64,000 nucleotides of DNA from Trichosphaerium sp. ATCC 40318 (GCA_038496445.1 JALMLS010000376.1:434001-498000); one strand, 5' to 3'; shown: positions 36,001 to 47,938, counted from the first letter of the stretch. Numbers and translations are program-made. Notes: generated from the sequence alone by a model not told the origin.

Positions 36001-37329
36001 AGAAACAGATACTAGTTATCAACCAGCTGTAAGCTCTTACTTACTTCGTAAGAAGTACAAGCAATTCGTAGCAGTAAGAAACATATCACTTGGTGTATCT
36101 TTCAACGAATGCTTCGGACTTTTGGGGCCAAACGGAGCAGGAAAAACAACGACTATAGGCATGCTGACAAGAAAGTTGGCTCCTTGGGCTGGTGAAGCAC
36201 GTATAGATGGTAATTCTATATTCCAAGACAAGCTCAGCTTGTACAGGAGAGCGCATATAGGCACGTACAGTTTACTTGAATACACAAGAACACAGGAAGC
36301 AATAGTTCTGACTTTTCTTTTTTTTTGATTAGGCTGTTGCTTGCAGTTTTCAGCATTGTTCGATTATTTGACTCCTAGAGAGCACCTTGATTTCTTTTTG
36401 AGTCTTAGAGGGAAACAGCACGGAAATACTAAAAGAATAGTTGATGATGCATTAAAACGTATCAACCTTATGCAATACGAGCAAAGGTACAAATCCCAAC
36501 ACGTGGATTTCAAAACTCAAACTTTTTTTTCCTTTCAGGAACTCGAAGAATCTTAGTGGCGGTAACAAACGTAAACTCTCCGTTGCTATTGCTATGTTAC
36601 CTGGAAACTCTATTGTTTTCCTTGATGAACCTAGTACTGGTATGGATCCTGCTGCAAGACGTGCACTATGGAATGTTGTTAAAAAAGAGAGACAGGAGAA
36701 TAACAGATGCATTATTCTTACGACACATTCAATGGAGGTACACTTTCTTATATTCTTCGCATTATACTAACAGTTTCTCTTCAAGGAAGCCGAAGCACTT
36801 TGTGGAAGGTTAGGTATTATGGTCAGAGGCGAGCTTAGATGTCTGGGAACAACACAACATTTGAAGAGCCGCTTCGGCAAAGGTACCAAAAAACAGCTAA
36901 CAAAGTTCTAACCGCTTGTTTTAAGGCTACCGCCTCATTATTACTGCTCCATCTGAAGGTTATCAAGAATTGCAATCATTTGTGGACACATTAGTCGATG
37001 CCGGTCAAGGTGGTGCAATACTGTTAGAGCACTTCTCTGGTCATTTTACATTTGATTTGAAAGAAATTTCATCATTGGTACACCAACTTACCCAACAGCC
37101 TTATCAAAACACTTACGCTGCTTCCTTTAGGCACGTGTTTTTAAAGAAATACAAGCAAATAAAGATAGACTTAACATAGAAGACTATTCATTATCTCAAA
37201 CATCACTAGGTACGCACTTTAGTACCAAAAAATTGTTATGTTGGTGTTCTCGCTCTAACTTATTTCCTCTTAGAACAAGTATTTTTGCATTTCGCTAAAG
37301 CTCAAAATGAAGATAACCAAGTACGTTAG
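30028..37329 (+). CDS. Full-length ABCA-type ABC transporter
   Basis: Intron-rich gene with the ABCA order TMD1-NBD1-TMD2-NBD2. The start is ATG 30028: a short exon splices to give [20 protein letters not shown], the family's N-terminus before TM1. NBD1: Walker [10 protein letters not shown] (about 32720), signature [10 protein letters not shown] (about 33115), Walker [14 protein letters not shown] (about 33230). TMD2 begins near 34130 with a large extracellular loop and a membrane block to about 35850. NBD2: Walker [10 protein letters not shown] (about 36128), signature [10 protein letters not shown] (about 36554), Walker [14 protein letters not shown] (about 36610). The C-terminus gives [18 protein letters not shown], typical of ABCA, ending at TAG 37327-37329. 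Both ATPase sites look intact. Members move lipids across membranes; the substrate here is unknown. Several introns carry TCACGTGA. Confidence 0.93.
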
Positions 37330-37752
37330 AAATGATTTCAGAATAGTGAAGCTTTATGAAACACCATCGAAAAATGTTGTTTAAGAAAATACTAAATCTC
37401 TACATTTAGATTAAAGACTTGGCTACGTAATCAACAATTTCTAGTTCTTGTTTGTAAACAACAACAAAAAATTAAACCACGTTAGGTGAAATAAATAATA
37501 ACAAAACAGTTTATTAGCATCGTTTGTTATTGGAGCTAGACATCCAAGTAAATCAAATTCCTTCGTTCGTCAACATTCTTCAAGTCTCTAATAGAAGGTC
37601 CATACTCTATGATTCATAAAATTCCAATGGTTTCCATAGTAGTAATGGATCAATGAGCATGCAATTTATCTTATGGCTGTGAAAAAAAAAAACCAAAGTC
37701 AAGACTTTTGTACAATCATTTTTCTTTACTTTACATTTATCATTCTTTTTAG
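37330..37752. other. Convergent intergenic region
   Basis: AT-rich spacer between the ABCA and kinase 3' ends. A long A-run at 37681 could belong to the kinase terminator region. No gene is seen. Confidence 0.4.
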
Positions 37753-38828
37753 TTAATTTACATTCTGTTTTTGTTGTTTCTTTTGCTTTTTTAGCAATTT
37801 ACGTCGACGCCGTTTTTGTAATTTGGCGTGACTGGTATGTAGAGTCCAGCTCATACGTGCACTGTCTTTGAATTCTGCTGTATCAAGAGCTTGTGACATG
37901 AATGGATGATTCAGCAACTCTGATGCAGTTGATGGAATATCAAGGTCTAGGCATCTCTTGACAAAGTCTTTAAGTACCAAATCACAATCATTGTCATATT
38001 TTTCACATAATCTATCGAGGGCTGTGTTGGTGTTTCTTTCGCTTCCATCAAAACAGTCTGGATCGTTTCTCATCGAAGGCGAAGGAAAGATTTGACGAGC
38101 AGGCATAGCGAGTTGTATAGCTAGCATCCCAATTGCGTAAATATCGCTTTCTTCGTTGTATCCATCGTTCTTTACATTAGGTGATACAAAGCCCATTGTA
38201 CCAACAAAGTCTTTTGAATCTTCCAAGTCAGTTTTATATCCGGCTAGTCCAAAGTCAGCCAGTTTAGGGACAAAGTCTGGTGTAACCACAATGTTTTCTG
38301 CTTTGATATCGCGGTGAATGATACCAGAATCATGTAGTTTGGAGACAGCGGTGAGGGTTGCCTTAATAACAGTTGCTATCTGCGGGTTGGTCACACGCTT
38401 CAATTCTGCTGCATCACATATTGCCCTTGGCATGACCAAGGCTACATCTTTCCCGTCATCAACATACGCCACCGGTTCGAGAATATTGTCACATTGTACG
38501 ACTCGAGATAGGTCATATTCGGTTTTCTAAACGATTGTAAGACAATACCTAAAAACACCCAACTTGGCAAAAAATACAATAAAAAAGGGACGTACCAGGT
38601 TTCTGCCAGGTAATCGATCTCCTCTTGGCTCTTGCTCGTTTTGTCCAACACTTTAACTGCGAGTTTAGCGCCAGTTCTCTTGTCTTGTGCCTTGAACACA
38701 GAGCCAAAGCCGCCTTTGCCAAGAGGTTTTGTCGAAGTGAGTTCGAAGCTCGTTTTCGGTGTCCTGCCAGTTAATCGGTAGAAAACGGAAGTTGCACAGT
38801 TCGAGATAGCGTTTACAATTTTAGACAT
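37753..38828 (-). CDS. Eukaryotic Ser/Thr protein kinase
   Basis: Start ATG 38828 (MSKIVNAISNCAT). Exon 1 has the glycine loop LGKGGFGSVFKA and the catalytic Lys in KLAVKVLD. Exon 2 (from about 38526) has VALVMPRAI (hinge), HDSGIIHRDIKAENI (HRD catalytic loop with KxxN), LADFGLAGY (DFG), GTMGFVSPNV (APE-like position reads SPN), DIYAIGMLAIQLAM and HPFM. The end is TAA 37753-37755, after a very basic tail (RRRRKLLKKQKKQQ). All catalytic residues are present. The obvious donor (GTACGT at 38595) and acceptor (TTTAG ending 38527) leave the two exons out of frame: exon 1 is 233 nt from the ATG, while exon 2 needs phase 0. Either a non-obvious splice site is used or the gene carries a small indel. 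Confidence 0.82.
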
Positions 38829-39644
38829 GTTGCTCCGTTGTTGTGTGGTTGAATAATTGAGAAAAGGCGGATTAAACAGTATGGAAAACTCGCTGTTTTT
38901 CAACAATGATAACAACCATACACCAGTATTTGAGAATCCGTAATGTATCTGGTTGACTGCCAAAACAACATCGGAGGCAGTTCCGGAAGTACCGGTTCAA
39001 AATGAGAAAATGAAATTGCAAATGTTAACCAATTGACCAACGTTCTAGAATGCCCAACCTGGATACTGGCATAACGCATCATCCTTACCAAAGCATTCTA
39101 CGGAGAAAACAGGCAGGCAAACATTTTACTGTGCAGCTTTTTACAGTTTTCCTTTTTTTAGTACATTTTGCAGACAGTAATAGGTACACAGCATTATTGT
39201 ACCCTTCACAAAACACTACGACACTATTATGTAACGTAGAAGGCATGAACTGGTTGTTTCATAACCCTGAAACCGATCTCGATTAAAATCACGTTTCGGC
39301 AACCGAAATACGCCTGAATAATCCGGAAACGCTATGAAGTTGTATCGAGAACTGTATTCACTAGATTTAAAGGGTTTGGTGAGCAACGGTTCGTAAAATA
39401 TTGGACTTTGTTTCTCCCTTTTTCCCCAAAGAAGGAAATACACTAAAAATGCAAATCAATTCTATTCTAACCACGCCGTTACGCCAACTAAGAAGGATAC
39501 GTCTTCAAAATGGATTTGTTCAGAGCGTTATAATGTTTCTCCGAGTACTCTACATTCTTGGTTATCGGCCTGCAAACTGCGCAGTATATGCGTACGCACC
39601 ATTAATATCTACAACCAATACAACACGCAACTCTTCTGCTCAAA
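38829..39644. other. Region between divergent kinase-like genes
   Basis: Probably the promoter of the kinase and the 5' exons of the kinase-like gene. ORFs at 39050-39286 and 39401-39718 show no confident domain. One frame around 39490-39580 reads ERYNVSPSTLHSWLSACK, which looks like a helix-turn-helix of the CENP-B/psq kind, but this could be chance. Confidence 0.3.
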
Positions 39645-40148
39645 ATGCCTATCCTATCATCCCTCAACAACAAGACGAAACAACCTACCTCCCAAACCCT
39701 CGAGCAATTTGCGCGTAAAGGATTAAAGCATAAAACAGTTCTCATGGTTCTAAAATCGACGGTGATACAGCTTGGCGCGTTACATCAAGCAGGATATGCT
39801 TACACGCACATTGATGGACAAAACATAAAAGTCCACCGAAAAGAACACTGCCTAATGCTCACTGGTTCGCTCAACAACGACAAGAACACCGGATACAGCC
39901 CTCTGGGACTTAAAGAGCAAAAAAGAAACGATATTCACCAACTCGGATGCTTGGCTACCTGGCTCACCCTTGGAGGCGAATTTGATTGCGTAAAAACACT
40001 GGACAGGCACCAACAACTTCTTGCTTTGAAAAAAACTCGAGCATCGGCCACACTCCTCAACTTTGTATCTGCGTGCTTTGACGAATCCACAACGACGCGA
40101 ACCCTTTCTAGCGCACTCGAAACTGTACATGTTAAAAAGATAAAATAA
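39645..40148 (+). CDS. Divergent kinase-like protein (pseudokinase), possibly partial
   Basis: The open frame contains VIQLGALHQAGYAYTHIDGQ then NIKVHRKEHCLMLTGSLN and GLKEQKRNDIHQLGCLATWL. This lines up with the neighbour's AVSKLHDSGIIHRDIKAENI, LADFGLAG and EESDIYAIGMLAIQLA. The HRD motif is changed to HID and DFG to TGS, so phosphotransfer is unlikely. N-lobe motifs (glycine loop, VAVK) are not visible upstream in any frame. The resemblance to the adjacent active kinase, on the opposite strand, suggests an inverted local duplication followed by decay or neofunctionalisation. It could be a pseudogene, but the clean 167-codon frame argues for some constraint. Confidence 0.5.
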   Translation: MPILSSLNNKTKQPTSQTLEQFARKGLKHKTVLMVLKSTVIQLGALHQAGYAYTHIDGQNIKVHRKEHCLMLTGSLNNDKNTGYSPLGLKEQKRNDIHQLGCLATWLTLGGEFDCVKTLDRHQQLLALKKTRASATLLNFVSACFDESTTTRTLSSALETVHVKKIK

Positions 40149-41035
40149 AAAAAAATTAATGTAAACAACTTTGCAATCACTTCAATAAGTTCTTTCAGTC
40201 TTTAGATTATATATAATTGAATTGGTACGGAAAGTGTTGTGGAGCATTTCGGTTTTAATTTCGTACGTATTACTTGAGGCTGTTGATATTGCTTTTCTTT
40301 ACTCGCATGGTTGCTAAAATACAAATGTTTACAAGTTGCTCTACTAAGGAGGCTGATGTCAGCTGTTCAAATTGTCTTCACATGTCTCTTCAAGCGTCCA
40401 CTCATCTCAGGAGACCTTAGAAAATGCAACTACCTCAGTTGTGACTTCACGTAAAAGAGGTAGCTTAAGGACATTTGATATCCAGTGAGTACAAGTTCAC
40501 TTTTGTAAAAGTCGTTGAAAAGTAAAAATTAACCAGTGTTGCAATTGTAGTCAGAAAAGTAAACTACAACTGAGTATTGGCTACAGCTGATAAGAAAAAA
40601 TGCCAATTTTCGCCAATTAGATTTATTTCACAGCCGGTGCAGTGTTGTTACCGGTCCTTACCATCGCGTGCAATTTGACATAAAACTCTTTTCAGTGAAA
40701 ATCCCTTATTCGTAAGTACTGTAAGCTAATGCTTTGTATCTTTTTACCCTGGGTAAGCAAGCTACAAAATGATGCGATTTCTTCTTCGGTCTTTAAGGTA
40801 GTCAATTTTATACTCGTGTTGATTGCTTTGTTGTACCCTGAAGAGAAGTCACCAAAACGCGTTTGAGAGTCCCTGCTACTCATAATGCGCGTAAACAAGA
40901 CGCGGCGTAATGCAATAACTCTTCTACCTTCGATATACGTACCTGAAGAAGACTCTACGGACACTGAGCCTAGGTACAGCCAAATGTGCACTTTCTTCTG
41001 ACAAATATGGCCTGTTGTTACCCCTTTTTGCGCAA
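40149..41035. other. Intergenic, nothing recognised
   Basis: About 0.9 kb upstream of the myotubularin gene. A minus-strand ORF overlaps its 3' part but has no recognisable features. Confidence 0.4.
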
Positions 41036-44000
41036 ATGGCGTCAGCACCACCTACTCCAACCAAAAAACGTAGATCACGCTCGCTACGGTCACCTTCCTT
41101 TCGATCGTCAGTTTTACGGCGTTTTATCCATTCATAACTACTGCTTAGGCGTAAATCTAATGATTCTGGTAAGGGTAAAGCATCAAGGTACAAAATTTAC
41201 AAAAGCCATTGTCTGATCCGAAACGTAGAAAAAAAGCTGCTTTGGATAACCAGACGTTGATAGTACGCCAAATAAGTAAAAAAGAGCATTTTAATCATAT
41301 TTATTGCAGATTCTATCACCCAGTCTTTCAAGAAGGTAAACGGACGTATAAATACATTAACGTAATCAATTTAGATGTGAGATACTTCATATAGCCGAAC
41401 CTGAAGCAAAAGCCAATTATAATATTAGCATCACACTCCTTTATAACGACAAGGGCGACAGTATCCCTTACGACCGTTCTTTTTCGCCTGACGTATGTAT
41501 TTTTAAGGCTTTTAGTTTTTTCTATCAACGTGACCTTGCACGTGACTCAGCAAACTAAAAAAAACTCAATACAAAACAAGCTATTAATTTAGAGTTTTTA
41601 CCAATTGCTTTGTTACTAAACACTTTATGAATTAGGAAAGAGTATCAGCTGTTACAAAGGCGTGTATTGAAAGGCTTACGAAGAAAATAAAGTTCTGGAA
41701 GAAGGTAAAGTAGACCATAAAGTGTTTAGCGTAAATAACTGATGAGGAGTTACATAGAAAGCAAACTACGGCTTGTTCCTATGTCCTAATGATGGTAAGT
41801 TATTTATTTCTTCGTTTCCGCTCCATGTGGCGTTAAAACGCTTGAAATTATTTTATAGTGTGTCAGCTATTAATACATTATTACGTAGGTGTCAGTGATG
41901 AAATTCAACTTCAGGTAGTTCCTTTATTTTCAGTAACTTTTTTTTTACCATGATTTAATTGTTCCTCCAGAAAAACCTTCCGTTGTGGAAATATGACTTG
42001 AATGAGACAAGTGGGTTTGAATTAGAGTTTAAAAAAATACCACCAGAAGATGCTTCATCAACAGACTCCTTCATGTGCATAAAGTATAAGGAATCGTCTA
42101 CAAAGCATTTTCTGATTAAGTTACCGCTCGAACATGAAGGAAATCCAGTGTCAGTACAATACGTTGCAGAACATGTTAAGAAAAGGTTCAGTATTACTAT
42201 ACCTACTGGAGACTCTTGGAAATATTATGGTCTTTACTTGTATAAACAACGTGGAGGTTTATTTATGGGACTGACCAAGAACTTACTCGACCACCCAATA
42301 GAAGACATGGTACCAATCTTTTCACCTTTTTTTCTATCTTCGTGTCTGTTTTTAAGACTTTCATTTCCTTCTACTATAGCTCGAAGTTATGTTTTTGACG
42401 TTTATAAGTGAGATTGAGTTTTTGATTTAATTTTCTGGTTAAAGCCAACTCTGTCTCTTTTTTTTGCTATCTAATTTCTTTGCTTGTTAGGATATTATAT
42501 CGTTTAGAAGACGTATGATATATGAGATTACAACGTATAAAGTACCAGATTATACAAGGAGGTCATTGGCTACTACTTTCCTTATAATTAATCAACACGA
42601 CACTATTGTTGCAACAGTCAATGCTATACAAAAATGGATGTACCCAGAACAAAGTTCATTTCCAGAAGGTTACGGTCTAATGTACGCATAATATACATCG
42701 TATAGAATAATGACACGAGTATAATAGGATGACTACTGCTGGTGGTATTAAGGCTTGGCTAATGAAAGATGAACTTCTTTCTAAATACACACTTAATGTT
42801 GGAGATATTTTAACTTTGGCACGACGAGAAGTTGTCTCCGGTGAAGCTGGTGTTGGATCTGATACAACTGCTAACGATGTTCAATTGATCGTGACATATG
42901 CACCTTGTGCGTAGCATCATATTCGCTCTTCCCACTATAGGAAGCCTAAATCAAGTTAACCTTTTTTTCCTACCCATGATGCGTATCTTTGTTAAATTCA
43001 GTTTTAGCGAGAAAAACAAAACAAGTCGGATCATTCCATCAGTTTTACCATAAGAGAAAGAAAAAGGCAGATATTATCGTTGGAGAGATGATTGCAATTA
43101 CAATTGACAGTGTGTTGCTTGTTGAAACGGAAAATAATAGGATTGTTGCTGGGGATGTAAGTGTTTCAAACTATAGAATTATCTACCTCTACTGGGACGA
43201 AAACTGCAATGTACGCTTCTTAACACAACACATAAAAAGTTTTAAACGTTGTATAGCAAGAAAGTCAAGAATCGATACCTCTGTCTTGTATAAGTACGTC
43301 AATTTTCTTTTGGTGTTCCGAACTTTTAATGATGTTTTTTTTTTGTTTAACTTTGTTTTTTAGGTAGAGTTGATAAGATTGGTTCAAAGTCAAAGTGTGA
43401 GCTTGTTATACACTGTAAAAACTTTAGAAAGTGCTTGTAAGTATAGAGAGATGATATGATACTATGTAGCTAATTGCAACGTAAGGTTTCGATTCGAGAA
43501 TGACAGCATTAGAGGAAAGTTGCTAAGTTTGTTGGCTAGCTTTGTTCCTCCAACAAAACAATGCTTATTTGCTCCATATAATAAAGAATACTCAAAGGAT
43601 TGTTCATTCAACGGATGGAATGTTTATCACCCGGAGACTGAATACACTCGCCTTGGAGTTGGTAAGTGATACACAAACGCAAATCGTCGTTTACAATATT
43701 TTGTCAAGGTACTGTCAACAAAAAGTGGAGGGTATCATACATCAACGCTAACTATGGACTTGTCCCTTCATATCCACAAGTATTGGTTGTCCCAAGCGCC
43801 ATCACAGACCCGGAAGTAAGGTAAGTACAAGAGAAACCCGATAAATCAATCGATTTAACACGCTTTTCAGGAAAGCATGCACTTATAGATCGAAAAACAG
43901 ATTCCCAGTTCTCAGCTATCTTAACACGAGAAACGAAGGAGTAATATGCCGTTCTAGCCAACCTATGGTTGGGTCAATAAGTAAACACTCATCATTTGAT

Positions 44001-45582
44001 AGAATGCTTGTGGAATGTATACGCGGTACCCACTTTGGTTTTACCACGTGATTGTAAAAAATGCTCACAAAATTTAAAAATAGAGGCCAGCTCAAACACT
44101 CAACGTGTGTTATATTTACTTGATGCTAGACCGTTCTCAAATGCTGGTATGTTTCAGATTGTAAGGGGATGTTTAGTTCTAATATCTGATACTACTAGTC
44201 GCGAACATGGCAGTGGGTGGCGGATACGAAAAAGTTAAAAAGTATAACAATTGTGTTCTCGAATTTTTGGGCATTGACAACATACACGTCATGAGACAAA
44301 GTTACAACAAGCTTCAGTCTCTTATTGAGTCTGGTAAATGTGATGGATCAACTTATCTGGAGAAGCTCGCTGCAACTGGTACATAGTAGTGGTCCGACTA
44401 CAACTCATACTCATATTTTTGTTTAGGATGGCTTTCACATATTCAACTATTACTCTCGTACACGCTCACAGTTTTTATTTCAATATTAATATCTAACGAT
44501 GGTAAAGGTGCTCTAGAAAGATAGTTATGCGGATAGAACATGAGGCAGCAAGCATCCTATTACATTGTTCAGACGGATGGTACTTTCTATTTTTGCCTTC
44601 GTCTGGTTTGCGCTTTATCTAATGTAAATAAGGGACCGCACACCTCAGTTATCTTCATTGGCTATGTTGATGTTAGATAGTGAATATAGATCCATGAAGG
44701 GATTCCAAATTCTGATAGAAAAGGTAACTTGATAGGTCAAGAATGTCAATCGATTTTTCTGACTTTGCTTTTTTTAACAACAGGAATGGGTTTCTTTTGG
44801 GCATAAGTTTTTTATCCGTTATGGCCATGATACTGAACTATCAGCGAGTGAACACTCGCCTATATTCCTTCAATTCATAGTACGTAAAGTTCCACAAAAA
44901 CCTTGAGCGTTGGTTCATGGTCACTTTTTGTTCTAAAACGATTACGTAGGACTGTGTATGGCAAATCTCACAACAATATCCATGCGCTTTTGAATTTAAC
45001 GAGTTATTTTTAATAACAATAATTGACCATATTTACAGCTGTAGATTTGGTACGTGTTTAAAACAAAGAGGAAGACCAAAAAAAAAACAAGTTTTTGTTT
45101 CCTTCTTTTTTCTGTTCTCCATCCTGACACATTGTGACACTTTTTATTTTTAAGGTACTTTCATTGGTAATACTGAGAAGGAGCGTCTTGACGACTACGT
45201 ACAAGAAAAAACAGTTTCCCTATGGAGCTTCACTAACGATCCTGAAAATGTTGAAAAATATCGCAACCACTTTTATGAAAGGGATAATTCTTGCCTCTAT
45301 CCTGAACCAGCGATGGAGAACCTTCAACTATGGAAAGGATACTTCCATAGGTACACTAGAAGGAAAAAGAATCGAATGGATCCTGGATGGAAGATGGACC
45401 AATTATTAAAGCAGAAACGACGCTTAAGAAAGACTGTAGCTGATCTAGAAGCAAAAATACGCGCTTTAACGCCAGAACCTAAAGCTGAAGAAGAAAAAGA
45501 CGCTACACCAACAAAACCAGACGGAAATGACGCGGTGCCATGCGCCCCACCAATTGTATGGGTAGAGGATGTAAATGAGTAA
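41036..45582 (+). CDS. Myotubularin-family phosphoinositide 3-phosphatase with extended N-terminus
   Basis: Probable start ATG 41036 ([18 protein letters not shown], basic). Exons from about 41960 to 42910 encode two ubiquitin-fold-like segments ([12 protein letters not shown]...[34 protein letters not shown]) resembling FERM/talin F0-F1 lobes. A PH-GRAM-like region follows ([16 protein letters not shown]... [15 protein letters not shown], about 43080-43190). The phosphatase domain starts near 43600: [70 protein letters not shown]. The active site HCSDGWDRT is split by an intron (exon ends at about 44579, resumes at about 44630). It ends with a coiled coil ([19 protein letters not shown]) at TAA 45580-45582. 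The intact C-x5-R predicts activity on PI3P or PI(3,5)P2 in endosomes. The first exons (41036-41500) are not resolved. Confidence 0.88.
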
Positions 45583-45908
45583 CTTTTGTACACGGTAGTG
45601 GTATTGTTAGTTTCGGGGATATTGGAGTGTCGGGAACGCTTCATATTACATGAATCTTACTCTTCTACGCGTTGGTATCTTTGTTGAAGTATTTTAATCG
45701 GAGCTTCTATTCACAATGCGTTCCACTTAAGCCTGTGCCGCACAGTTTCTGGCAAATGCCAATCTTCCTCTAGACGCTATCTAGATGGTTCAAACAAAAA
45801 AAGGCTAACAGGTAGTGACCGACAGTGGGGCTAAGTTGAAAAAATGGTTCTTTGAACTCAATTCTAAACAAGTAAAGCGGATATCTGCAGTTTTAGTAAA
45901 CACCAACC

Positions 45909-47358
45909 ATGGAACCACGCATAACAATAAAATCAAAACTAGTCGGAAAGAACGACCTTAGAAGAGTTACAGTCTCAAAAACAGGTCTCGACTTTAAACT
46001 GCTTGTAAACAAACTTGCTTCATTGTACAACTATGAAGATATCTCCAACGCCACTATTAAGTACAAAGACCCTGAAAATGATAAAATTACAGTACGCGCT
46101 CAACGTTTACATATAAATCACTTCTCCTTATTAACCCACGCCCTAGATTGCTTCAGACGAAGAGCTAAAGGAAGCTTTGAACCTTGTTGGCGATGACAAC
46201 ATCTTACGTGTGTTTATTGTCCTAAAAAACAAGGAAGACGCGCCAGCCAACGTATGTACACTTTTATCTATTGTGTTTGTGTAATCTAACATTAAAATAC
46301 AGACTGCCACATTTGCAGAACGTTTGGAAGAAGCAACACGCGAATTGCTCGAAGACATTGGCAATCCTGCTCTCGAAGGTGAAATTCGCCGTTACATTGA
46401 TGAAGTGACCCAACACCTCCCTCCTTTCCTCTTGCGCTGCCCAAAGTACGTTTTTGATGACGAAATAAAGAATTTTGAACTAACGAACTTTTTTTGTAGA
46501 GCTGGCCGTCGCATTGCACGCATCTTGCGCCGTCGCGTATTCCAAGCTATGAACAACAAGGCATTAAGATTGTTGGACTCTAAAGCAGTCGAAGACTTGA
46601 CCCTCGGCCGCGATCTCTTTGCCGCTCAAATCAAAATCTGGCCTGGACATTCAGTTACTATGTACAACCTAGCATGCGCTGAATCTCTCCTTGGTAACAA
46701 GGACATCGCTTGCGCCTATCTCAGAAAGAGCGTAGACTTGGGTTATCGTAACGTAGCCCACATGAAACGCGATACCGATTTGGACAACATCAGGTACGCT
46801 TTAGTCAGAAGACAAAATTTTGATCTTTCGCCCAACTTTTTTGTAAACTGGTTTTACCATCTATTATTATTGATTCTTACTGTTCTATTTAGAAACGAAG
46901 TGTTGTACACTCAAATCATCTCTGAGCTCGAAAACGGAAGCAACAGAGGTTGCCGCAATCGCCCTCACTTTCGCTGTGGCGGTAGAGGCCGTGGTGGAAG
47001 AGGCCGCGGATGGCGTCGTCATTGTCGCAAAGCCGATGACGCTGTTGCCCCAAAAGAAGAAGTCGCACCAAAGACTGAAGCTGTTGTCGAAGAACCAGTT
47101 GTTACCGAACCAACAGTTGCAGAACCAGTCGAAGAGCCTAAAGAAGTCGAACCAGAAGTTACCGTAGAGGATGTCGAGGAAGAAGAAGAGATCCCTGCTG
47201 GTATCACCCAGTCCGCTGTTGATACCGCAAAGGACTTTGCTCGTTGCTTGGAGAGCTTGACCGCTATGGGTTTCTCCGACAGAAGAAAGAACATTGAAGC
47301 TTTGGTTCACTCTCGTGGTGACCTCACTGGCGCTGTTCAATTCTTGATTGCTAATTGA
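45909..47358 (+). CDS. PB1-TPR-UBA domain protein (autophagy-receptor-like)
   Basis: Exons 45909-46091, 46147-46251, 46303-46445, 46500-46793, 46893-47358; joins keep the frame. The N-terminal PB1 domain has TIKSKLVGKNDLRRVTV, NATIKYKDPENDKIT and, in exon 2, IASDEELKEALNLVGDDNIL with the OPCA-like acidic motif. The middle is helical with a TPR-like pair (GHSVTMYNLACAESLLGNKD; IACAYLRKSVDLGYRNV). An RGG-like stretch (CGGRGRGGRGRGWRRH) is followed by a Glu/Val/Pro-rich acidic linker and a C-terminal UBA domain (LESLTAMGFSDRRKNIEALV... GAVQFLIAN). PB1 plus UBA is the frame of p62/NBR1 cargo receptors, which oligomerise and bind ubiquitin. The ZZ finger and FW domain are absent and no clear LIR motif is seen. 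Codon usage looks richer in GC than its neighbours, suggesting high expression. Confidence 0.85.
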
Positions 47359-47552
47359 GCAAAAACTCCTCCATCGAAATGAGGAGAAAAAGGGCTAATC
47401 ACACTCAGTAGAGCATAGCTCCTGGTGACCCTTTTTACAGCACCCATCAACAATAAATACTTTTTTTATCCTTTGGAAATAACCGCCTTGTTTTTTTACC
47501 AGCTGTACAGCGTCGATAACTCGCCGACAACGCTTAAGTCATTTGAAGCATC

Positions 47553-47938
47553 ATGTCAATGCTCACGTCATATTACACCCATTTTAAAAAGGTATTTTGT
47601 ATGCTTTTTTGTGGTTATTGTTATTTGTTACATCAACGCCAAAGTATATTACGTTAATTATTTTACTACTGACATTTTAGGAGGTAAAAAAACTCAAAGA
47701 AAACGTGTGGCGAAACGGCGTTTTTGTGACTATAATTGCGTCTGAGATGCGATGGTTAGGAGACAATAAACCTTACTTCTTAGTTAAAAACACCCTTACG
47801 CAACACCAACTAAGTTTTAGTACAGCTTTGCGGCGTGCTGTACTATTAATCCAAGTTTTTGCTGTCATTCTAACACAACTATGTTTTGAGATTTTTTTGG
47901 GTTTTACAAAGAAAACGTCCAAAGTAGTGAACAACTAA
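47553..47938 (+). CDS. Small single-pass membrane protein, hypothetical
   Basis: Two exons: 47553-47591 (MSMLTSYYTHFKK) and 47681-47938, with a clean GTATT...TTTTAG intron and a kept frame, about 98 residues. A soluble N-terminal half (VKKLKENVWRNGVFVTIIA) is followed by one strongly hydrophobic helix (AVLLIQVFAVILTQLCFEIF) and a short basic tail, like a tail-anchored protein. No family is recognised. It is in the same direction as the gene upstream. Confidence 0.55.

Noticed and set aside
39460-39720. Helix-turn-helix transposase-like fragment (ERYNVSPSTLHSWL)
   Set aside because: One short match in one frame with no further support. It may be chance within the 5' region of the kinase-like gene.
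40692-41193. Minus-strand ORFs upstream of the myotubularin
   Set aside because: They overlap its basic first exon and show no protein character.
42900-43400. Talin F3 (PTB) domain in the myotubularin gene
   Set aside because: The segment looks a little like talin F3, but [15 protein letters not shown] fits the PH-GRAM pattern better and is where myotubularins have it.
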